Assembly (NCBI RefSeq): GCF_052857255.1
Contig: NC_135502.1
Coordinates: 155,854,599 to 155,918,598 of the forward strand
Source of the DNA: Amblyomma americanum
Lineage: Eukaryota; Arthropoda; Arachnida; Ixodida; Ixodidae
Reading direction: 5' to 3'
Length of the DNA stretch: 64,000 nucleotides
The translations under genes and the position numbers were made by a program. The notes beneath the pieces are model-generated. The model ran no database searches and had not been told where the DNA came from. It saw only the letters and a list, made by a program, of their open reading frames with translations. This document shows, in pieces, positions 27,112 to 40,213 of the stretch. Position 1 is the first letter of the stretch. Each line of letters opens with the position of its first letter.

Positions 27112-30100
27112 AACAGGGAGTTTCTCCAACATTGTCGCCAACCTGAAGTTTCTCAACGGGCAAATTCTGCAACAAACGGTTTCCCCAATGGTCTCTAACC
27201 TGCAGATTCTCCTACTTGAAGTTCCTCAACTGGATTTTTTCCAACGGGGACTCTCTCCAAAATGGAGTTTCAACAACACACAATTTCACCAACAGGAAGT
27301 TTCTGCACAGAGAATTTTCTCCGACATAGAATTTTTCCAACAGGGAGTTTCTTCGAAAGGGAGTTTCTCTAACAGAGAGATTTTTAGACATGGAGTTTCT
27401 TTAACACAGAGCTTCTCCAATGTGAAGTTTCTCTAATAGGAAGTTTCTCCAACCTGGAGTTTCTCTAGAATGGAGCTTCACAACTGGCAGTTTCTTCTAC
27501 AGGGAGTTTCTCAAACGTGAAGTGTCTCGATCAGAGAATTTCTCCAGCATGAAGTTTATCCAACAGGGAGGGTCTGCAACCTGGAGCTTCTCCAGCATGG
27601 AGTTTCTCAACAGGAAATTTCTCCAACAGGGAGCTACTGCAACATTGACTTTCTCCAATTTGGAGTTTTTCTATCAGCGAGATTCTACAGCATGAACTTT
27701 CTCCAAAAGGGAATTTCTCCAACGTGGTGCTTATCCAACACGGAGTTTCTCCAATAGGGAGTTTCTAAAATATGAAGTTTCTCCAACAGAGAGTTTCTCC
27801 AACATAGATTTTCTCTAACAGGAATTTTCTCGAGAAGGTGTTCGTCCAACAGAGAGTTTCTCCAACAATGATTTTCGCCAACAGGGAGTTTATCCAACAT
27901 AGTATCCACCCTGGAGTTTCTCCAACATGGAGTTTCTCAACAGGGAAGTTCTTCAACAGACAGGTTCCTCAACAGTCTCCAAACTGGAGATTCTACAACA
28001 TGGTGTTTCTCAACAGGAATTTTCTCCAACACGGAGTCTCTCCAACATGGAGTTTATTCAACATGGAGTTTCACCAACAGGAAGTTTCTGCACAAGGACT
28101 TTTCTCCAAAATGAAGATTTTCCAACACGAATTTTCTTCATCATAGAGGTTTTGCAACAGGGAGTTTCTTCAAAGGGGACTTTCTCCAACAGGGAGAATC
28201 TGCGACATGGAGTATCTCCAACATGGAATATATCCAGCAAGGAGTTTCTCCAACAGGGAGATTCTGCAACATGTGTTTTCTCTAACAGGGAGCTTCTCCA
28301 ACGTGGAGTTTATCCTACATGGAGTTTCTCCAACAGAGTCTCTCCAACAGGGAGATTCGCCAAAAGGGAGATTCTACAACCTTGAGTTTCTCCAGCATGG
28401 AGTTTCTCCAACGTGGAGTTTCACAAACAGGGAGTTTCTCCCACCTAGATTTTCTTCAGCATGGAGTATCTCAACAGGCAGTTTATCAACTGGGATTTTC
28501 TCCAACAGGGAGTTTCTTCAACATGGAGTTTCTCTAACAATGATCTCCTCCAACATAGATTTTTGCCAAAAGGGAATTTCCCTAATGTGGAGTTTATCCA
28601 ACATGAAGTTTCTTCAATATGTAGTTTCTCCAACAGAGAGTTTCTTCAAAAAGAATATTCTACTACATGAGGTTTCTCCAACATGGAGTTTCTCCAACAG
28701 GGACTTTCCCCAACAGGGAATTACTCCAACCTGGAGCTACTCCAGCATGAACTTCTTCCACAGGGATTTCTTTTGACATGGAGCTTCTGAAACATTGAGT
28801 TTCTCCAACAACTTTTCTCTAAAAGGGAGCTTCTCCAGCAGGAAGTTTCTCCAAAAAGGAGTTTCTCCAACGTGGTGTCTAACCAACATGGAATTTCTCC
28901 AATAGAGATTTTTCTTCAATATGGAGTTTTTCCAACAGCGAGTTTCTCCAACAGGGAGCTTCTCCAACATAAAACTTAACAAGAATTCTCTGGAAAAAGG
29001 TGTTTGTCTAACAGGGGGTTTATCCAAATGGATTTTCGCCAACTGGCAGTTTCACCAACATAGTCTCCAACCTGGAAATTCTCCAACATGGAGTTTCTCA
29101 ACAGGGCTTTTCTCCAACAGGTTGTCTCTCCAACATGAAGTTTCTTCAACATGGAATTTCACCAACAGGAAGCGTCTGCACCAAGAATTTTCTCCAACAT
29201 GGAGTTTTTCAAACAGGAATTTTCTTCAACATAGATTTTTTCCAACAGGGAGTTTATTCGAAAGGGAGTTTCTCCAGGAGGGAGCTTCGGCAACATGCAG
29301 TTTCACCAACATGGAGTTTTTCTATCAGCGAGATTCTCCCGCATGAAGTTTCTCCAACGTGGTGGTTATCCAACACGGAGTTTCTTCAATAGGAAGTTTC
29401 TGCAATATGAAGTTTCTCTAAAATCGAATTTCTCCAACAGAAAGTTTCCTCAACATAGAGTTTCTCCAACAGGAAGTTTCTCGAAAAGTGTGTTTGTCCA
29501 AAAGGAAGTTTCTCTAACATGGATTTTCGCCAACAGGGAGTTTCTCCGACATATTTTTTCCAAACGGTAGTATTTTCGAAAGGGAGTTTCTCCAACAGGG
29601 AGATTTTGCGACATGGAATTTCTTTACCATAGAATTTCTCAAACAGTAAGTTTCTCCAACATGGAGAGTCAGCAGCAAGCACTTTCTCAAACAGGTAGCT
29701 TCTCCAACTAGGAGTTTCTCTAACTTGAAGATTTTCTATCAGCGAGATTCTCCCGCATGAAGTTTCTCCAAAAGGGAGATTCTCCAACGTGGTGCTTATC
29801 CAACATGAAGTTTCTCCAAAAGGAAGTTGACCCAATATGAAGTTTATCTAACAGCGAATTTCTCCAACAGAGAATTTCTCCAACATAGATTTTCTCTAAG
29901 GGGAAGTTTCTCGAAAAGTGTGTTTGTCCAACACAGAGTTTCTCCAACACGGATTTTGTCTAATATAGAGTTATTCCATTAGGGATTTTCTTCAACAGGG
30001 AGATTCCCCAACAGAGAGTTTCTACAACATGGATTTTCTGCAAGATGGAGCTTCATCAACAGGGAGTTTGTTCAACATGGAGTTTCTCCAACAGGGAGTT

Positions 30101-32228
30101 TTCCCAACGTGGATTTTCTCCAGCATGGAGTTTCTCAATGGGAAGTTTCTTCAACACGGAGTTTCTCAACCATGAAGTGTCTCGAACAGGGAATTTCTTA
30201 GCATGGAGTTTATCCAACAGAGAGTTTCTCAAAGATGGAGCATCTCCAGCATGGAGTTCCTCTACAGGAATTTTCTCCAAAAGAGAGTTTCTGCAAAATA
30301 GAGTTTCTTCAACTTGAAGTTTGTCTAACACGGAAATTCTCCAATGTAGAGTTTCGCCAAAAGTTAGTTACTCCAACCTGGAGTTTCTCCTGCATAGAGT
30401 TTCTCAAGAGGGAGTTTTTTCAACAGCAGGTTTCTCAAACATGAGTTGTCTCAAACAGGAAATTTCTCACGCATAAAGTTTCTGCAACATGGAGTTTTTA
30501 TAAAATGGAGTTTCTCTAACAGAGAGATTCTCCAAAATGAAGGTTCTCCATAAAGGAGTTTCTCCAACGTGGTGGTTATTTAACAATGAGTTTCTCCAAT
30601 GGGGAGTTTATCTATTATGGAGTTTCTCCAACAGCGAATTTCTCCAACAGAGAGATTCTACAACATGGATTTTCTCTAGGATGGTGTTTCTCCAACAGGG
30701 AGTTTCTCCAACCTGGAGTTTATCCAGCATGGAGTTTCACATCAGGCACTTTCTTCAACGGGAAGTTTCTCAAACATCAAGTGTTTCGAACAGGAAATTT
30801 CTTCAGCATGGAGTTTCTACTACAGAGAGTTTCTCAAACAAGAATTTGCTTTAACAAAAAGTTCCCCCAATAGAGAGTTTCTCCAACTGGAATTTCTCTA
30901 ACAGAGAGTTCCTCCAAAAGAGTTGCCCCAACCTGAAGATTCGCCAGCATGGTGTTCCTCAAGAGGAAGTTTCTCCAACAGGGAGCTTCTGCAACATGGA
31001 GCTTCTCAAACTTTGAGGTTTTCTAACAACGGGATTCTCCCGCACTATTTTTCTCCAAAAGATAATTTCTCCAACGGGATGCCCATCCAACATGAAATTT
31101 CTCCAATAGACATTTTCTCTAATATGAAGTTTCTCCTACAGCGAATTTCTCCAACAAGGAGTTTCTCAACAGGCAAATTCTGCAACAAACGGTGTCTTCA
31201 ACGGTTCCCAACCCGTAGATTCTCCGACATGAAGTTTATCAACAGGAATTTTCTCCAACGGGGAATCTCTCCAACATGGAGTTTCAACATACAATTTCAC
31301 CAACAGGAAGTTTCTGCACAGAGAATTTTCTCCGACGTAGAGTTTTTCCATCAGGGAGTCTCTTCGAAAGGGAGTTTCTCCAACTGGGAGATTTTGGGAC
31401 ATGGAGTTTCTTTAACATGTAATTTCTCAAACAGGAAGTTTTCCCAACAGAGAGATTAAGCAACAAACAGTTTCTCTAACAGAGAGCTTCTCCAATGTGG
31501 AGTTTCTCCAACATGGAGTTTCCCTAATAGAGAGTTACTCCAACCTGGAGTTTCTCTGGCATAGAGTTACACAACTGGCAGTTTCTTCAACAGGGAGTTT
31601 ATCAAACGTGAAGAGTCTCGTGCAGGGAATTTCTTCAGAATGGAGATTCTTCAACAGGGAGTTTCTTGAAAATGGAGTTTCTCCAGCATGGAGTTCCTCA
31701 ACAGGGAGTTTCTCCAGCGGGGAGCTTCTGCAGCATAGAGTTTCTCCAACTTAGAGATTTTTCAATCAGCGAGATTCTCCCACATGAAGTTTCTCCAAAA
31801 GGGAGTTTCTTAAACGTGGTGCTTATCCAACACGGAGTTTCTTCAATAGGAAGTTTCTTCAATATGAAGTTCCTCCAACAGAAAGTTTCTTCAACATAGA
31901 GTTTCTCTAACAGGAAGTTTCTCGAAAAGGCGTTTGTCCAACAGAGAGTTTCTCCAACATTGATGTTCGTCAACATAGAGTTTCTCAACAGGGAAATTCT
32001 GCAACAGAAAGTTACCTCAACAGTCTCCAAACTGGAGATTCTACAACATGGAGCTTCTCAACAGGGATTTTCTCCAGCAGAGAGTCTCTCCAACATGGAG
32101 TTTATTCAACATGGAGTTTCACCAACAGGAAGTTTCAGCACCAGGAATTTTCTCCAACATAGAGATTTTCCAACACGAATTTTCTCCCTCATAGAGATTT
32201 TCCAACAGGGAGTTTCTTCAAAAGGGAC
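24110..32228 (+). repeat. ~8.1-kb tandem duplication, left copy
   Basis: This segment contains the right half of the third 5.45-kb unit plus a further ~5.1-kb module (27112-32228). The whole series recurs to the right. The offset is 8176 bp near 24.1-24.9 kb, 7873 bp at 25.3-28.0 kb, 7891 bp at 28.5-29.1 kb, and 7984-7985 bp at 29.7-32.2 kb. The steps in offset reflect internal gains and losses of monomers. The left edge is approximate, because 16-bp monomers make the exact junction ambiguous by tens of bases. Confidence 0.85.
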
Positions 32229-35200
32229 TTTCTCCAACAGGGAGCTTCTGCAACATGGAGTTTCTCCACCATAGAGTTTCCCTAACAGGGAGCTCCTCCA
32301 GCATGAAGTTTCTGCAAAAAGTAGTTTCTCCAACGTGGTGTTTATCCAACATGGAGTTTCTCCAACATTGAGTTTCTCTAACATATAGTTTCTCTAACAG
32401 GAAGTTTGTCGAAAAGTGTTTTGTCCAACAGGGAATTTCGCCAATGTGAAGATTTTCCAACATGGAGTTTCTCCAACAGGGTTTCTTCAATATGGAGTTC
32501 CTCCAACAGGGATTTTCTCCAACTGGAGTTTCTCCTACGGAGTTCCTCCAAAAGAGAGTTCCTCCAACCTGGAGATTCGCCCGCATGGTGTTCCTCAACA
32601 AGGAGTTTCTCCAACAGGGAGCTTCTGCAACATAACGCTTCTACAATTTGGAGATTTTCTAACAACGGGATTCTCCCGCATATATTTTCTCCAAAAGGGA
32701 GTTTCTGCATCGAGGTGCACATCCAACATATAGATTCCCCCAATAGGGGGTTTCTCCAATATGAAGTTTCTCCAACAGCGAATGTCTCCAACAGGGAGTA
32801 TCTACAACATAGAGTATCTCTAGCAGGAAGTTTCTCAAAAAGGGTGTTTATCCAACATGGAGTTTCTCCAATAGAGAGTCTCTTCAATACAGAGTTTCTC
32901 CTACAGTGAGATTCTCCAACAGGGAATTTCTCCAACATAAAGTTTCTCTAACAGGAAGTTTCTCGAAAAGCGTGTTTGTCCAACTGGGAATTTCTTCACT
33001 GTGAAATTAATCGAAGATGAAGTTTCTCGAACCCAGTGTTTCTCAAAAATGGAGATCCTTCAACAGGGAGTTTCTCCCAAAGGGAGATTCTCCAACGGGG
33101 AGATTCTACAGCAGATTTTCTGCAAGATGGAGTTTCTGCTGCATGGAGTTTCTCAACAGGAAGTTTTTTCAACAGGAAGTTTCTCAAACATGAAGTGTCT
33201 CAAACAGAGAATTTCTCCAGCATGAAGCTTCTCCAACAGGGACTTTCACCAACCTTGAGCTTCCCCAGCATGGAGTTTTCAGAGGGTTTCTGCAATCTGT
33301 AGTTACTCCATTATGAAGTTTCTCAAAAAGGAGTTTCTTGACAAGAGAGTTTATTGAACATGAAGTGTCTCGAACAGGGTATTTCTCCATTTGGAGTTTC
33401 TGCAACAAGGAATTCCTCCAACAGAGAGTTTCTCCAACCTGGATATTCGGCAGCATGGAGTTCCTGAACAGGCAATTTCTCCAGCAGAAAGCTTATGCAA
33501 CATAGATTTTCTCTAACTTGGAGTTTTTCTATCAGCGAGATTCTCCCGTATGAAGTTTCTCCAAAAGGGAGTTTCTCCTATGTTTTGCTTTCTAACATGG
33601 AGTTTTTCCAATAGAAAGTTTCTCCAATATGAAGTTTCTCTAACAGCAAATTTCTCCTACAGAGAGTTTCTTTAACATATTGTTTCTCCAAAAGGTAGAG
33701 TCTACGACATGGAGTTTCTCCAACATGGAATTTCTCAAGCAGGAAGTTTCTCCAACAGGGAGATTCTGCAACATACAGTTTCTTTAACAGGGAGCTTCTT
33801 CAAAGTGGAGTTTATCAAACATGAAGTTTCTCCAACAGAGTTTCTCCAATATGAATTTTCTGTAACAGAGAATCTCTCCAACTGAGAGAGTCGCCAACAG
33901 GGAGATTCTGCAGCATGGAATTTCTCCAGCATGGAGTTTCTAAACAGGCAGTTTCTTCAACAGGGAATTTCTTAAACAAGAAGTGTCTCGAGCAGAACAT
34001 TAATCCAGCATTGAGTTTCTAAAACAGCGAGTTTCTCCAACAGGGATTTTCTCCTACAGGGAGTTTGTGCAAAATGTAGTTTCTGCAACGTGGAGTTTCT
34101 CTAAAAGGGTGCTTCTCCAACATAGAGTTCCTTCAAAAAGGAGTTTCTCTAAGGTGCAGTTTTTCCCACATGGAGTTTCTCCAATATGTAGTTTCACCAA
34201 CAGGGATATTTTACAGCATGGAGTTTCTCCAACATGAAGTTTCTCCAGCCTGGAGTTTCACCTGCATGGCGTATCTCAACAGGGAGTTTCTGTTACAGGG
34301 GCTTCTCTAGCATGAAGTTTCTCCATAAAAGAGTTTCTCCAACGTGGTGTTTATCTAACATGAAGTTTCTCCAACAGAGGGTTTCTCCAAAAACGAGTTT
34401 CTCCAACAGCGAGTTTCTCCTACAGGGAGGTTCTCCAACAGGAAGATTATACAACATGGATTTTCTGCAAGATGCGAGTTTCTCCAACAGGGAGTTTCTC
34501 CAGCATGGAGATGGAGTTTCTCCAACAGGAATTTCCTCAACGTGGAGTTTCCCCAGCATGGAGTTCCTCAACAGGAACTTTCTTCAACAGGGAGTTTCTC
34601 AAGCATGAAGTCTCTCGAACAGGGTACTTCTCCAGCATAATGTTTTTCCAACCGGGAGTTTCTCCAACACAGAGTTTCTCCAACAGAGCGTTTCTTTAAT
34701 ATGGAGTTCCTCCAACAGGGAGTTTCTCCAACAGGGCGATTCTCAAGCAGGGAGATTCTACGACATGGATTTTCTCCAACATGGAGTTTCTCCAACAGGA
34801 AGTTTCTTCAACATGTGGTTTCTCCAACAGGGAGTTTCCCCAACCTGCGGTTTCTCCAGAATGGTGTTTCTCAACTGGAGTTTCTTCATCAGTGTGTTTC
34901 TCCAACCAGCAGTTTCTCTACGATGGGGTTTCTCACCAGGCAGTTTCTGCAAAATGGAGTTTCTTCAACATGGAGGTTTTCTCCAACAGGGAGTTTCTCC
35001 AACATTGTCTCCAACCTGAAGTTTCTCAACGGGCAAATTCTGCAACAAACGGTTTCCCCAATGGTCTCTAACCTGCAGATTCTCCTACTTGAAGTTCCTC
35101 AACTGGATTTTTTCCAACGGGGACTCTCTCCAAAATGGAGTTCCAACAACACACAATTTCACCAACAGGAAGTTTCTGCACAGAGAATTTTCTCCGACAT

Positions 35201-38200
35201 AGAGTTTTTTCAACAGGCAGTTTCTTCGAAAGGGAGTTTCTCTAACAGAGAGATTTTTAGACATAGAGTTTCTTTAACACAGAGCTTCTCCAATGTGAAG
35301 TTTATCTAATAGGAAGTTTCTCCAACCTGGAGTTTCTCTAGAATGGAGCTTCACAACTGGCAGTTTCTTCTACAGGGAGTTTCTCAAACGTGAAGTGTCT
35401 CGAGCAGAGAATTTCTCCAGCATGAAGTTTATCAAACAGGGAGGGTCTGCAACCTGGAGCTTCTCCAGCATGGAGTTTCTCAACAGGAATTTTCTCCAAC
35501 AGGGAGCTACTGCAACATGGACTTTCTCCAATTTGGAGTTTTTCTATCAGCGAGATTCTACAGCATGAACTTTCTCCAAAAGGGAGTTTCTCCAACGTGG
35601 TGCTTATCCAACACGGAGTTTCTCCAATAGGGAGTTTCTAAAATATGAAGTTTCTCCAACAGGGAGTTTCTCCAACATAGATTTTCTCTAACAGGAATTT
35701 TCTCGAGAAGGTGTTCGTCCAACAGAGAGTTTCTCCAACAATGATTTTCGCCAACAGGGAGTTTATCCAACATAGTATCCACCCTGGAGTTTCTCCAACA
35801 TGGAGTTTCTCAACAGGGAAGTTCTTCAACAGACAGGGTCCTCAACAGTCTCCAAACTGGAGATTCTACAACATTGTGTTTCTCAACAGGAATTTTCTCC
35901 AACACGGAGTCTCTCCAACATGGAGTTTATTCAACATGGAGTTTATTCAACATGGAGTTTCACCAACAGGAAGTTTCTGCACAAGGACTTTTCTCCAAAA
36001 TGAAGATTTTCCAACACGAATTTTCTCCATCATAGAGGTTTTGCAACAGGGAGTTTCTTCAAAGGGGACTTTCTCCAACAGGGAGAATCTGCGACATGGA
36101 GTATCTCCAACATGGAATATCTCCAGCAAGGAGTTTCTCCAACAGGGAGATTCTGCAACATGTGTTTTCTCTAACAGGGAGCTTCTCCAACGTGGAGTTT
36201 ATCCTACATGGAGTTTCTCCAACAGAGAGTCTCTCCAACAGGGAGATTCGCCAAAAGGGAGATCCTACAACCTTGAGTTTCTCCAGCATGAAGTTTCTCC
36301 AACATGGAGTTTCACAAACAGGGAGTTTCTCCCACCTAGATTTTCTTCAGCATGGAGTATCTCAACAGGCAGTTTATCAACTGGGATTTTCTCCAACAGG
36401 GAGTTTCTTCAACATGGAGTTTCTCTAACAATGATCTCCTCCAACATAGATTTTTGCCAAAAGGGAATTTCCCTAATGTGGAGTTTATCCAACATGAAGT
36501 TTCTTCAATATGTAGTTTCTCCAACAGAGAGTTTCTTCAAAAGGAATATTCTACTACATGAGGTTTCTCCAACATGGAGTTTCTCCAACAGGGACTTTCC
36601 CCAACAGGGAATTACTCCAACCTGGAGCTACTCCAGCATGAAGTTCTTCCACAGGGATTTCTTTCGACATGGAGCTTCTGAAACATTGAGTTTCTCCAAC
36701 AACTTTTCTCTAGAAGGGAGCTTCTCCAGCAGGAAGTTTCTCCAAAAAGGAGTTTCTCCAACGTGGTGTCTAACCAACATGGAATTTCTCCAATAGAGAT
36801 TTTTCTTCAATATGGAGTTTTTCCAACAGCGAGTTTCTCCAACAGGGAGCTTCTCCAACATAAAACTTAACGAGAATTCTCTGGAAAAAGGTGTTTGTCT
36901 AACAGGGGGTTTATCCAAATGGATTTTCGCCAACTGGCAGTTTCACCAACATAGTCTCCAACCTGGAGATTCTCCAACATGGAGTTTCTCAACAGGGCTT
37001 TTCTCCAACAGGTTGTCTCTCCAACATGAAGTTTCTTCAACATGGAATTTCACCAACAGGAAGCGTCTGCACCAAGAATTTTCTCCAACATGGAGTTTTT
37101 CAAACAGGAATTTTCTTCAACATAGATTTTTTTCCAACAGGGAGTTTATTCGAAAGGGAGTTTCTCCAGGAGGGAGCTTCGGCAACATGGAGTTTCACCA
37201 ACTTGGAGTTTTTCTATCAGCGAGATTCTCCCGCATGAAGTTTCTCCAACGTGGTGGTTATCCAACACGGAGTTTCTTCAATAGGAAGTTTCTGCAATAT
37301 GAAGTTTCTCTAAAATTGAATTTCTCCAACAGAAAGTTCCCTCAACATAGAGTTTCTCCAACAGGAAGTTTCTCGAAAAGTGTGTTTGTCCAAAAGGAAG
37401 TTACTCTAACATGGATTTTCGCCAACAGGGAGTTTCTTCAAGATGTATTTTCGCCAACTTGGAGTTTCTCCAACATAGTCTCCAACCATGAGATTCACCA
37501 ACATGAAGTTTCTGCAACAGGAATTTTCTCCGACACAATTTTTCCAAACGGTAGTATTTTCGAAAGGGAGTTTCTCCAACAGGGAGATTTTGCGACATGG
37601 AGTTTCTTTAACATGGAATTTCTCAAACAGTAAGTTTCTCCAACATGGAGATTCAGCAGCAAGCACTTTCTCAAACAGGTAGCTTCTTTAACTAGGAGTT
37701 TCTCTAACTTGAAGATTTTCTATCAGCGAGATTCTCCCGCAAGAAGTTTCTCCAAAAGGGAAATTCTCCAACGTGGTGCTTATCCAACATGAAGTTTCTC
37801 CAAAAGGAAGTTGATCCAATATGAAGTTTATCTAACAGCGAATTTCTCCAACAGAGAATATCTCCAACATAGATTTTCTCTAACGGGAAGTTTCTCGAAA
37901 AGTGTGTTTGTCCAACACAGAGTTTCTCCAACATAGATTTTCTCTAATATAGAGTTATTCCATTAGGGAGTTTCTTCAACAGGGAGATTCCCCAACAGAG
38001 AGTTTCTACAACATGGATTTTCTGCAAGATGGAGTTTCATCAACAGGGAGTTTGTTCAACATGGAGTTTCTCCAACAGGGAGTTTTCCCAACGTGGAGTT
38101 TCTCCAGCATGGAGTTTCTCAATGGGGAGTTTCTTCAACACGGAGTTTCTCAACCATGAAGTGTCTCGAACAGGGAATTTCTTAGCATGGAGTTTCTCCA

Positions 38201-40213
38201 ACAGAGAGTTTCTCAAACCTGGAGCATCTCCAGCATGGAGTTCCTCTACAGGAATTTTCTCCAAAAGAGAGTTTCTGCAAAATAGAGTTTCTTCAACTTG
38301 AAGTTTGTCTAACAGGGAACTTCTCCAATGTAGAGTTTCGCCAAAAGGGAGTTACTCCAACCTGGAGTTTCTCCTGCATAGAGTTTCTCAACAGGGAGTT
38401 TCTTCAACGGGAGGTTTCTCAAACATGAGTTGTCTCAAACAGGAAATTTCTTATACATAAAGTTTCTGCAACATGGAGTTTTTATAAAATGGAGTTTCTC
38501 TAACAGAGAGATTCTCAAAAATGAAGTTTCTCCATAAAGGAGTTTCTCCAACGTGGTGGTTATTTAACAATGAGTTTCTCCAATGGGGAGTTTATCTATT
38601 ATGGAGTTTCTCCAACAGCGAATTTTTCCAACAGAGAGATTCTACAACATGGATTTTCTCTAGGATGGTGTTTCTCCAACAGGGAGTTTCTCCAACCTGG
38701 AGTTTATGCAGCATGGAGTTTCACATCAGGCACTTTCTTCGACGGGAAGTTTCTCAAACATCAAGTGTTTCGAACAGGAAATTTCTTCAGCATGGAGTTT
38801 CTACTACAGAGAGTTTCTCAAACAAGAATTTGCTTTAACAAAAAGTTCCCCCAATAGAGAGTTTCTCCAACTGAAATTTCTCTAACAGAGAGTTCCTCCA
38901 AAAGAGTTGCCCCAACCTGAAGATTCTCCAGCATGGAGTTCCTCAACAGGAAGTTTCTCCAACAGGGAGCTTCTGCAACATGGAGCTTCTCCAACTTTGA
39001 GGTTTTCTAACAACGGGATTCTCCCGCACTATTTTTCTCCAAAAGATAATTTCTCCAACGGGATGCCCATCCAATATGAAATTTCTCCAATAGACATTTT
39101 CTCTAATATGAAGTTTCTCCTACAGCGAATTTCTCCAACAGGGAGTTTCTCAACAGGCAAATTCTGCAACAAACGGTGTCTCCAACGGTTCCCAACCCGT
39201 AGATTCTCTGACATGAAGTTTATCAACAGGAATTTTCTCCAACGGGGAATCTCTCCAACATGGAGTTTCATCAACATACAATTTCACCAACAGGAATTTT
39301 CTGCACAGAATTTTCTCCGACGTAGAGTTTTTCCATCAGGGAGTTTCTTCGAAAGGGAGTTTCTCCAACTGGGAGATTTTGTTACATGGAGTTTCTTTAA
39401 CATGTAATTTCTCAAACAGGAAGTTTTCCCAACAGAGAGATTAAGCAACAAACAGTTTCTCTAACAGAGAGCTTCTCCAATGTGGAGTTTCTCCAACATG
39501 GAGTTTCTCTAATAGAGAGTTACTCCAACCTGAAATTTCTCTGGCATAGAGTTACACAACTGGCAGTTTCTTCAACAGGGAGTTTCTCAAACGTGAAGAG
39601 TCTCGTGCAGGGAATTTATTCAGAATGGAGATTCTTCAACAGGGAGTTTCTTGAAAATTGAGTTTCTCCAGCATGGAGTTCCTCAACAGGGAGTATCTCC
39701 AGCGGGGAGCTTCTGCAGCATAGATTTTCTCCAACTTAGAGATTTTTCAATCAGCGAGATTCTCCCACTTGAAGTTTCTCCAAAAGGGAGTTTCTTAAAC
39801 GTAATGCTTATCCAACACGGAGTTTCTTCAATAGGAAGTTTCTTCAATATGAATTTTCTCCAACAGAAAGTTTTTTCAACATAGAGTTTCTCTAGGAGGA
39901 AGTTTCTCGAAAAGGCGTTTGTCCAACAGAGAGTTTCTCCAACATTGATGTTCGCCAACATGGAGTTTCTCAACAGGGAAATTCTGCAACAGAAAGTTTC
40001 CTCAACAGTCTCCAAACTGGAGATTCTACAACATGGAGTTTCTCAACAGGGATTTTCTCCAACAGAGAGTCTATCCAACATGGAGTTTATTCAACATGGA
40101 GTTTCACCAACAGGAAGTTTCAGCACCAGGAATTTTCTCCAACATAGAGATTTTCCAACACGAATTTTCTCCCTCATAGAGATTTTCCAACAGGGAGTTT
40201 CTTCAAAAGGGAC
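32229..40213 (+). repeat. ~8.0-kb tandem duplication, right copy
   Basis: This is the second copy of the segment that begins near 24.11 kb. Compared with the left copy it lacks about 303 bp of unit-3 sequence near 33.13 kb. It carries one extra exact 16-bp monomer at 35941-35956, and about 93 extra bases around 37.43-37.53 kb. Its left part (about 32.3-34.98 kb) is effectively a fourth, truncated copy of the ~5.45-kb unit, and at several diagnostic positions it matches unit 1 rather than unit 3. A 361-codon open frame at 35711-36796 is an effect of repeat phase, since the left copy of the same stretch is broken by stops and shifts. Confidence 0.85.
35925..35956 (+). repeat. Exact duplication of one 16-bp monomer
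   Basis: GTTTATTCAACATGGA occurs twice in a row (35925-35940 and 35941-35956). The collinear position in the left copy of the ~8-kb duplication (about 28.05 kb) has it only once. This is a direct view of a one-monomer gain after the large duplication. Confidence 0.85.
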
